14,058 nucleotides of DNA from RGIG1828 sp045541875 (GTDB lineage: Bacteria > Bacillota > Clostridia > UMGS1810): assembly GCA_045541875.1 (NCBI GenBank), contig JAZQJX010000055.1, forward strand, positions 1 through 14,058, read 5' to 3'. Below, piece after piece: positions 1-6,372 of this stretch (position 1 is the first letter of the stretch; each line of letters begins with the position of its first letter). Under the pieces are notes generated by a model. The model worked only from the letters and a program-made list of their open reading frames with translations, made no database searches and was not told where the DNA came from. A program made the position numbers and the translations under genes.

Positions 1-38
1 TTCAAGTCTTACTGCACTAACCAATGGCTATTCTATGC

Positions 39-114
39 ATTGTAGGGTTCGGCGGGTTCCGGCGAACAGTAAATGCAGTATTTTCGGTGCATCCTAAAGG
101 CTGCACCCTACAAT
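39..114. repeat. Cloverleaf-like inverted-repeat element (REP/MITE-like)
   Basis: Terminal arms ATTGTAGGGT (39-48) and ACCCTACAAT (105-114) are perfect 10-bp inverted repeats. Between them lie two hairpins. The first is 47-67: GTTCG and CGAAC ends, one G-G mismatch, then CGG/CCG closing a 3-nt loop. The second is 86-107: GGTGCA/TGCACC, one mismatch, then CCT/AGG. The nested arrangement and 76-bp size resemble dispersed non-coding repeats or miniature elements of Clostridia genomes. There is no coding capacity and no clear target-site duplication. Whether it is dispersed in the host genome cannot be told from one copy. Confidence 0.55.
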
Positions 115-194
115 CTCTTATTTAATCAGTTTACCTGAGGAAAGCCAAAAACGGGAATTTGTGGATGTGAGAAATGCTGAAATAGTGATAGAAT

Positions 195-232
195 CCTATT
201 CCTATTCCCTATTTCCTAATCCCTAATTCCTA
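195..232. repeat. Degenerate pyrimidine-rich short tandem repeat
   Basis: Five to six imperfect 6-8 nt units of the form CCTATT, CCCTATTT, CCTAAT and CCCTAATT follow one another. Slippage-type repeat of unknown function in the intergenic space. It is far enough upstream of gene 1 that a direct effect on translation is unlikely. Confidence 0.6.
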
Positions 233-464
233 CGTTATTAAATAGCGAAAAGCAAAATAATATATATTTTAACGAAAAACAGATTATGATTGATCGGAAC
301 CCAAGTCCTCCAAAGTATAACAAAATTAAGCATTCCACGGGGGCAAAAAACCGATATATGGACGTTTTTGATAAGGGATGCACATATATCAGAAAACAAA
401 TAACATTTACATAGATTATAAGAAAGCATTTTAAAATCTTTGTGTGCTGAGCAGAGAGCCATAA

Positions 465-495
465 GGGTTTAAAATAAATAAACCCCGTAAAGGGG
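465..495 (+). promoter_or_regulatory. Overlapping, mutually exclusive hairpins in the leader of gene 1
   Basis: GGGTTTA (465-471) can pair with TAAACCC (479-485) across a 7-nt A/T loop. CCCC (483-486) can instead pair with GGGG (492-495) across the loop GTAAA. The two stems share the C-run, so only one can form at a time. The second stem ends 3 nt before the AGGAGG ribosome binding site (499-504). This could tune ribosome access or be a small attenuator-like structure. No U-run follows, so it is not a terminator. The stems are short and the functional reading is inference. Confidence 0.35.
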
Positions 496-512
496 AATAG
501 GAGGAATTAGTA

Positions 513-3248
513 ATGAAAAGAAGATTTTTAGCGGTACTCCTTACAGTTATGATGGTTTCAACAATGTTTGCAGGATTTACTGTAAGCGTTAGTGCGGCAA
601 ATGAGACACCTGTCAGAACATATCTTGATATGGATATGGAAAACTGGACATCAGGAACAGACAGACTCAATGCAGATGGTTCGGCAATTGCATCCACCTT
701 GAAAGATACAACTTATATAACAGGTGTATTTGATGTAAACCCAGGTTCAATTGAAAGCCAGTCTGTTGCAGCCGATTCTGTTACAGGCAGTCAGGTATGG
801 CAGATTGTGAGAAAAGCAGATGGTGTTGAACGTTCCAGAATCAGATTTAACATTGATGACGGCTCATTTGCATCAAATGTGTTCTGGACAGAATTCTCTG
901 TTAAATATGAAGGTGCATTTGCAAGAATATCCTTTGAACATGATAATGCCAAATCAACAATGTTCATAGATAATAATGGTATCCTGAGAACAGGACTTTC
1001 AAACAGCTGGCAAAACGATGAAGACTGGAAGACAGCCGCAGTTCTTTGCAATGATGCTTTAGAACTCGGAAAATGGTATCACATTGCATTGGCAATTGAC
1101 AACAGCAGTTCTTCACGCCCAATGTATTTATGGATAAATGGTAAAAAAGTTGTGAACGGAACAGTTAGTTCAAGTTCCGGAGCAGGATTAAACTATCTTG
1201 ATTTCAATATCACATACCCAACTGAGAAGGCAACAATTTCAATTGATAATTTCCGTCTCTATACAACCGCTGCACTTGACACTCACCCTGAAAATGGCGT
1301 GGTAGCAGATGCAAATGGTTCAGATGAAATTTCAATAGCAAACGAAAGCCTTGTAACAGGTCTTTCAGCAAAAACTGTGAATGAAGTTAAATCAGCGTTC
1401 ACATACGGTGACAAACTTGTATTTGTTAAAAACGGTGAAATTCTTGAAGGTGATGAACAGGTTGCAGGCTCTGTTGCATATGCTCCTTTGTCAAACGGCA
1501 AGGGCTTCAGAGCATATGATGTGGTAAGATACATTCCACAGGATATTATAACTTCAACATCTGCAACAGATATCACAGCATCAATAGGAACAGCAAACGC
1601 AGCACATCCTGTAAGAGGTATGGTAAATGATGCAATGTCAGCAGATGCAGACATATACAAAGCAAATTGCACTGACACAACCACTCCGTTGGTTGTAACA
1701 ATTTCCCTTGATGCCTACTATGAACTTCAGTATCTGAAAGTTTACGAAAGACATCTTGGCGGTCAGAGAAGAGTAACCGTTGAACTTGGTAAAAACGGAG
1801 AATACACAACAGTTGCTACAAATGCTCCTCTTGCAACCGCTTACTCAATCAATCCCGGTTATATAGGTGTTGGAACAGTTCCTTTCACAGAAACCATTGA
1901 AAAGGCAAATTCAATCCGTCTCACATTTACTGCAGATAGCGGCAATGGCGGAGAGAAAACCTACGAAATTTGGGAAATTGAAGCATACGGTGCAAAAACA
2001 GGCGATTTGCCAAAAGATATTCTTGCACCAATCGGAACCGAAGGCAGTGCAGTTTCAAGCATTTCAGCAAGCATAGAAACAGCAAATTCAACATACCACC
2101 CTGTTGCAAACCTTGTGGATGGTAATATGTCCAGTGACTATTATTACAAATCAAAAGCCAATGTTACTGATGATCTTGAAATCGTAATTAACCTTGATGC
2201 TTTCTATACACTTTCTAAAATCAATATTTTTGAAAGAAAAATGAATTCTACAGACATCAGTGTGAAGGTTGAACTTGGATACAAGGGCGATTATAAAACT
2301 GTTGCTGACGGAACAGCATTGGTTGCTCAGACCTATATAGAATTCCATGAAACTTTAGCCGATACAATCCGCTTTACTTTTGATTATGCAAGTGGCGGTG
2401 AAGTATCAAAGTACCAGATCTGGGAAATTGAGGCATATGGCGAAAAAACAGAGGATTTCCCTGCATATTCCGATATAATCGCACCTGTGGGTGAAGGCAG
2501 TGCAGTTGCTTCTGTTACAACCAATATTCCTCAAAGAACAAATAGCAATGACGTAGCAAAACTTACTGATGGAGTGAAAAGTTATGACGAGGGTGAACCG
2601 TACAAAAGTACAAAAGATTTTGAATCGGCACCTTTGAAAGTTCTTATCACTTTTGACGCAATATATGAACTTACATCTGTCAATGTTTATGAAAGACAAA
2701 TAGGCATAGACACAAAAGTAGATGTTGCAGTGGGCAAAGATGGTGTGTTCACAACCATTGCAAATGATGTTCAACTTACAGCATCAACAATTTCAACCCA
2801 GACTGGACTGACAGAAATTAAAATTCCATTCAGACAGGCAGATGCAATTCTTTTCACATTTGAAAATACTGACGGATATGATGCTAATGAATCGCTTTAT
2901 CAGATTCTTGAACTTGAAGCATATGGCGGTAAAGTGGCAGATGTTACAAAATCTGCAGTTCTTCCTGCATATTCATTCGGAGAACTTACAAACAATTCAT
3001 TTATAGTTGCAATTTCAACACCTGTTGCCATCAGCGGAGAAATGGTGGTTGCAGCATATGAAGAAGATGAACTTGTTGCTCTTACAGAAGCAAGAGAAGT
3101 TGAATTTGGCAAGGGTGTAACAGCAGAGTACACATTCTCATCAGATGGAATCATTAAAGACGGAAGAGAATATAAAGTATTTGTTTGGGATTCCATTGAA
3201 AATGCTCTGCAGAAACCGCTCTTTAAATCTGAAATAATTGTAAAATAA
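513..3248 (+). CDS. Secreted LamG and triple-discoidin surface protein
   Basis: Predicted secreted, non-catalytic carbohydrate-binding protein of 911 aa. The ATG at 513 follows AGGAGG (499-504) with an 8-nt gap. A Sec signal peptide covers residues 1 to about 29 (MKRR, hydrophobic core, cut near SVSA-A). Then come: a LamG/concanavalin-like domain, about 37-255, opening with a D-x-D-x-E-N-W motif and containing LGKWYHIALAID and LWINGKKV; a small beta-type module, about 270-340; three discoidin (F5/8 type C, CBM32-like) repeats at about 344-493, 502-643 and 654-805, each ending near EIEAYG or ELEAYG; and a C-terminal domain, about 814-911, with GREYKVFVWDS. No membrane anchor, SLH repeat or sorting signal is seen, so attachment must be indirect or absent. 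It shares its whole architecture with the next gene. LamG and discoidin folds commonly bind glycans; the ligand is not known. No catalytic domain is recognised. Confidence 0.88.
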   Translation: MKRRFLAVLLTVMMVSTMFAGFTVSVSAANETPVRTYLDMDMENWTSGTDRLNADGSAIASTLKDTTYITGVFDVNPGSIESQSVAADSVTGSQVWQIVRKADGVERSRIRFNIDDGSFASNVFWTEFSVKYEGAFARISFEHDNAKSTMFIDNNGILRTGLSNSWQNDEDWKTAAVLCNDALELGKWYHIALAIDNSSSSRPMYLWINGKKVVNGTVSSSSGAGLNYLDFNITYPTEKATISIDNFRLYTTAALDTHPENGVVADANGSDEISIANESLVTGLSAKTVNEVKSAFTYGDKLVFVKNGEILEGDEQVAGSVAYAPLSNGKGFRAYDVVRYIPQDIITSTSATDITASIGTANAAHPVRGMVNDAMSADADIYKANCTDTTTPLVVTISLDAYYELQYLKVYERHLGGQRRVTVELGKNGEYTTVATNAPLATAYSINPGYIGVGTVPFTETIEKANSIRLTFTADSGNGGEKTYEIWEIEAYGAKTGDLPKDILAPIGTEGSAVSSISASIETANSTYHPVANLVDGNMSSDYYYKSKANVTDDLEIVINLDAFYTLSKINIFERKMNSTDISVKVELGYKGDYKTVADGTALVAQTYIEFHETLADTIRFTFDYASGGEVSKYQIWEIEAYGEKTEDFPAYSDIIAPVGEGSAVASVTTNIPQRTNSNDVAKLTDGVKSYDEGEPYKSTKDFESAPLKVLITFDAIYELTSVNVYERQIGIDTKVDVAVGKDGVFTTIANDVQLTASTISTQTGLTEIKIPFRQADAILFTFENTDGYDANESLYQILELEAYGGKVADVTKSAVLPAYSFGELTNNSFIVAISTPVAISGEMVVAAYEEDELVALTEAREVEFGKGVTAEYTFSSDGIIKDGREYKVFVWDSIENALQKPLFKSEIIVK

Positions 3249-3278
3249 CAAAATTTTGGACGAAACGAATTTAAACCA

Positions 3279-3305
3279 TTTACATTTTAGCGGTTAAAAT
3301 GTAAA
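3279..3305. repeat. Perfect A+T-rich dyad downstream of gene 1
   Basis: TTTACATTTTA (3279-3289) and TAAAATGTAAA (3295-3305) form a perfect 11-bp inverted repeat around a 5-nt centre, GCGGT. It lies 30 nt after the stop of gene 1 and directly before the terminator hairpin. It could be a transcript 3'-end stem or an operator-like dyad for gene 2. The sequence alone cannot decide. Confidence 0.5.
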
Positions 3306-3306
3306 C

Positions 3307-3355
3307 AAATAACCCACGGGTCAAAGCGGACTTGTGATGACTCGTGGGTTATTTT
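3307..3355 (+). terminator. Probable Rho-independent terminator between genes 1 and 2
   Basis: The arms 3307-3323 and 3338-3354 pair over 17 bp with one G-U wobble, around a 14-nt loop. The G+C-rich core is ACCCACGGG. The stem runs into TTTT at 3352-3355. The U-run is short, so read-through is possible. The mirrored A-run means it could also act on the minus strand. It suggests gene 2 has its own promoter or depends on read-through. Confidence 0.65.
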
Positions 3356-3443
3356 AACTCTGATTCAAAAAAATAACATAAAATATGACAAGCATATTTA
3401 GGATTAAAACTTTTGCAATAAAGAATTATAGGAGGAATCAGAA

Positions 3444-6185
3444 ATGAAAAGATTTTTATCAACAGTTCTTGCAATGGCAATGCTTGCAACAATGTTTACG
3501 GGAATCACTGCATTTGCAGACACAGCGTCAGTTGTCGGAAATTTCATTGATCTCGATTTTAATGATTGGGAAGCGATAGAGTCAACTGACAAAAATGACA
3601 ACAGTTTTGTATGGTCATTCCATAATGACACAACACCTGTTGTTGTAACAGATGCCGACAAAGGTGACAAAGTTCTGAAATTTGACAGCAGTTCTGAAAA
3701 CGGTTGGGTTCAGATTCGTCACAATCTCACAGACCGTGACTATTTCACAAGAGATGAATCTCAATGGATGGAATGGTCAGTAAAATTCGAAGGCGGTTTT
3801 GCCGGTGTTGGTTATGACCATAATAACGGATTTTCACCAATTTTTATTAACGAAAACGGTGTAATCAAAAAACTTGCAAACAGAGGCCGTGCAAGTAACG
3901 GCGGAGGCTCTGACATAGTTTCCGGCGGATATCAGCTTGAACTTGGAAAATGGTATCACATTGTTGTTTTAATGGATACAGTAAATGCTCCCAATGGTGA
4001 CGGCGGAAGAATTTATGTATGGGTAAACGGAGAAAAAGTCTTTAACGGAACAGACTATAACTCTCAGTTCAAGGTTCAGGCAGAAGGCGGCAATCCCTAC
4101 TGGAGTTATTACAGATTCTTTGTTGAAACTCCCCAGGCAGGAACAAATGTATATATTGACAACGTTAAAGCATATTCCACAGGCTCCGGTGTAAATGACA
4201 CTCATGCATCGGATGACTGGAAGTTTGTCCTCACAGACCTTGACGAAGATGACGGAATTTATGTTCTTGAAAATCAGATTGTCGCAAAAGGCAAGACTGT
4301 TGGTGACATAAAAGATGCATTTTCCGGTGCAACACTTGTTGCAGACAAAGCAGACGATGCTCCTGCATCAGGTGCTACAATTACTGCATGGGCATCAAAT
4401 GGCTATGCATATAAAGAATATGAAGTTTTAGATAAAGATGTTGCAACTGACATTTTAGGTAAGCATGCAACAGGAATCACAGCATCAATAGGAACAGCAA
4501 ACGCAGCCCATCCCGTCAGCGGTATGATAAACGATGGAATGGACACATCGGTAGATGCAGATGTATATAAATCAAATTATAAAGAAAGCGGAACTCCTCT
4601 TGTTGTAACAATTCCTCTTGATGCATACTATGAGTTGGAATCTGTTAATGTGTATGAAAGATACCTGGCAGGACAGAGAAATGTGACGATTGAAATCGGC
4701 AAAAAAGGAAGTTTCACTAAAGTTGCCGAAGATGTTGCTCTCAACACTTCCGGAGTTGTATGCAAAACAGAAATTCCTTTCACCAAAACCGAAGGTGACA
4801 CAATTCGTCTTACTTTCACAGGAACTACCAACGGAGATGGACAGCAGACCTATCAGATCTGGGAAATTGAAGCATACGGCATAAAGACTCAGGACAAAGC
4901 AAAAGACATTCTTGGTCCCATTGGCGAAAGTGCAGTAACATCAATTTCAACATCAATCGAGTCATCAAATGCCACATATCATCCCGTAAGTGGTATGATT
5001 AATAACGGAATGTCTTCATCTGTGGACGAGGACGTATATAAATCAAAAAATAATGTAACAGATGATCTTGTTGTTACAATCAATCTTGATGCATACTATA
5101 CACTTGAAAATGTAATAGTATATGAAAAGTATCTGACAGGTTCTGCACTCAATGTAACAGTTGACCTTGGTAAAAACAGTGTATACACAAATGTTGCAAC
5201 CGAAGTTCCTCTGGAAGTTGGTACAACACACACAACAGGTACTCCCACTGTAATCTCTTTTGCAGATACCGAAGCTGACACAATTCGTCTCACATTCAAA
5301 GGCACAGGTCCCGATGGACAGGAACAGAAATATCAGATTTATGAAATTGAAGCGGCAGGTACAAAAGCGGGCGACTTCCCTATATTTAATAAAATTTCAG
5401 GACCCGTTGGCGAAAGTTCCACAACTTCCATCACAACAAACATTCCCACAAGAGCAGGTGCTCACCCTGTTTCAGGAATGATTAACGGAAACAGAGAATA
5501 CAACTCATCATTTGGCGGAACAGACGACAGCCTCTACAAATCAAATCATGATTATGATATGAATCCTTTAAAAGTTCTTCTCACATTTGATGGTGTGTAC
5601 AACATTGCAAACCTCAAACTCTTTGAAAGAAGACTTGGTCAGAATCCTGTAACTGTTTCTGTCTTTGCAGGATTAAACGGCGAATTTGAAGAACTTGTTT
5701 CAGATGTTACACTCACACCCGGAGCATATACCGGAAAAGCACTTGAAACATCCATAAACGTTCCATGGACAGATGCTGATGCTGTGTTAATCGTATTTGA
5801 AAACGCAGGTGACTATGACGGTGCAGAATCAAGTTATCAGATTTCCGAAATTGAAGTATACGGTGCAAGAAGCGGCGATATTGAAGACACAGGCATTCTT
5901 GCCGGATACTCCTACTGGGAAGAAACAACAAATTCTGTTGTTGTAGCATATTCAAATGCAACAGATGAAGATATCAAAGCAATCACACTCATCGCTGCAT
6001 ATGAAGGCAACAAAATGGTTGCAGTTTGCAAAGCAAGAGAAATGACAATTCCTGCAGGTTCAGTTGTTGCTCAGTATTCAATGTCTGTTACAGGCATCAA
6101 ACAAGAGGGCAGAACCTACAAAGCATTTGTAATGGATTCTCTCGGCGGACTCAAACCTTTGATGAAAGCAGAAATTATCGGATAA
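3444..6185 (+). CDS. Secreted LamG and triple-discoidin surface protein, paralogue of gene 1
   Basis: Protein of 913 aa with the same domain order and nearly the same length as the gene upstream. The ATG at 3444 follows AGGAGG (3430-3435) by 8 nt, and the start region reads almost like that of gene 1. Signal peptide 1-25 (cut at AFA-D). LamG-like domain about 34-244, with FIDLDFNDW, LELGKWYHIVV and VWVNGEKVFNG. Beta-type module about 271-333, ending GYAYKEYEVL. Discoidin repeats about 336-479, 488-639 and 650-807. C-terminal domain about 815-913, with RTYKAFVMDSLGGLKPL. No anchor or catalytic domain is visible. Parts are almost identical in DNA to gene 1 (32 identical nt at 1572-1603 and 4476-4507; 20 at 1971-1990 and 4860-4879), while other parts have diverged well. 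That points to tandem duplication with uneven divergence or local gene conversion. The likely role is multivalent extracellular glycan binding; the ligand is unknown. Confidence 0.88.
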   Translation: MKRFLSTVLAMAMLATMFTGITAFADTASVVGNFIDLDFNDWEAIESTDKNDNSFVWSFHNDTTPVVVTDADKGDKVLKFDSSSENGWVQIRHNLTDRDYFTRDESQWMEWSVKFEGGFAGVGYDHNNGFSPIFINENGVIKKLANRGRASNGGGSDIVSGGYQLELGKWYHIVVLMDTVNAPNGDGGRIYVWVNGEKVFNGTDYNSQFKVQAEGGNPYWSYYRFFVETPQAGTNVYIDNVKAYSTGSGVNDTHASDDWKFVLTDLDEDDGIYVLENQIVAKGKTVGDIKDAFSGATLVADKADDAPASGATITAWASNGYAYKEYEVLDKDVATDILGKHATGITASIGTANAAHPVSGMINDGMDTSVDADVYKSNYKESGTPLVVTIPLDAYYELESVNVYERYLAGQRNVTIEIGKKGSFTKVAEDVALNTSGVVCKTEIPFTKTEGDTIRLTFTGTTNGDGQQTYQIWEIEAYGIKTQDKAKDILGPIGESAVTSISTSIESSNATYHPVSGMINNGMSSSVDEDVYKSKNNVTDDLVVTINLDAYYTLENVIVYEKYLTGSALNVTVDLGKNSVYTNVATEVPLEVGTTHTTGTPTVISFADTEADTIRLTFKGTGPDGQEQKYQIYEIEAAGTKAGDFPIFNKISGPVGESSTTSITTNIPTRAGAHPVSGMINGNREYNSSFGGTDDSLYKSNHDYDMNPLKVLLTFDGVYNIANLKLFERRLGQNPVTVSVFAGLNGEFEELVSDVTLTPGAYTGKALETSINVPWTDADAVLIVFENAGDYDGAESSYQISEIEVYGARSGDIEDTGILAGYSYWEETTNSVVVAYSNATDEDIKAITLIAAYEGNKMVAVCKAREMTIPAGSVVAQYSMSVTGIKQEGRTYKAFVMDSLGGLKPLMKAEIIG

Positions 6186-6230
6186 TTGTTTTTGCAACAT
6201 TTTAACTGACAATTAAGTATTATTCCCACA

Positions 6231-6264
6231 TCACAGTCTGCAATTTTTCCTTTGCAGACTGTGA
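6231..6264 (+). other. Perfect intercistronic hairpin without U-run
   Basis: TCACAGTCTGCAA (6231-6243) pairs perfectly with TTGCAGACTGTGA (6252-6264) over 13 bp, with an 8-nt loop, TTTTTCCT. The bases after the stem are GAAAGG, not a T-run, so it is not a standard intrinsic terminator on the + strand. The minus strand has no T-run after it either. An intercistronic processing or 3'-stabilising stem, or a weak terminator, would fit. It sits about 108 nt before the start of gene 3. Confidence 0.6.
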
Positions 6265-6359
6265 GAAAGGGATTGTTAAGAGGAAATTGGAATCGTGCTG
6301 AAAACTGCGGGAAACAATGTCTTTTTAACAAACCTTTTCTCATTTTGAAAAAATCTGTT

Positions 6360-6364
6360 AGGAG
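6360..6364 (+). promoter_or_regulatory. Ribosome binding site that sets the start of gene 3
   Basis: AGGAG at 6360-6364 overlaps the upstream GTG (6364), which therefore cannot be the start. The gap to TTG at 6373 is 8 nt, the same as in genes 1 and 2, and the protein then begins with a normal Lys-Lys-Arg signal peptide. Confidence 0.75.
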
Positions 6365-6372
6365 TGATTAAT

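Larger units (their letters stand above)
1..512. other. Non-coding upstream region
   Basis: I see no supportable gene here. Short open frames on the minus strand lack a ribosome binding site and encode Cys/Phe/Ile-rich sequence typical of non-coding DNA. The region contains an inverted-repeat element (39-114), a pyrimidine-rich tandem repeat (195-232), an A+T-rich stretch (about 235-300), a possible 7-bp long-range stem (330-336 with 375-381, one G-U pair) and two overlapping small hairpins before gene 1 (465-495). I looked for a -35/-10 pair upstream of gene 1. TTTACA at 406-411 has only a TAAAAT at 432-437, 20 nt away, which is too far for a confident call, so no promoter is assigned. Confidence 0.7.

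Noticed and set aside
330..381. Possible riboswitch: GCATTCC pairing with GGGATGC around a purine-rich segment
   Set aside because: Only a 7-bp stem with one wobble; the inner sequence matches no riboswitch core that I recognise, and no expression platform follows.
401..437. Promoter for gene 1 (TTTACA with TAAAAT)
   Set aside because: The spacing is 20 nt and both boxes are weak; A+T-rich DNA gives such matches by chance.
238..462. 74-codon open frame on the minus strand
   Set aside because: No ribosome binding site before its ATG, low-complexity Cys/Ile/Phe-rich product, and A+T-rich intergenic DNA.
1543..2928. CRISPR-like or tandem DNA repeat in the discoidin region
   Set aside because: The periodicity is ~450 nt, in frame and degenerate, which is explained by repeated protein domains.
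513..6185. Genes 1 and 2 as one gene split by a frameshift or stop
   Set aside because: Each has its own ribosome site, signal peptide and complete C-terminal domain, with a terminator-like hairpin between them.
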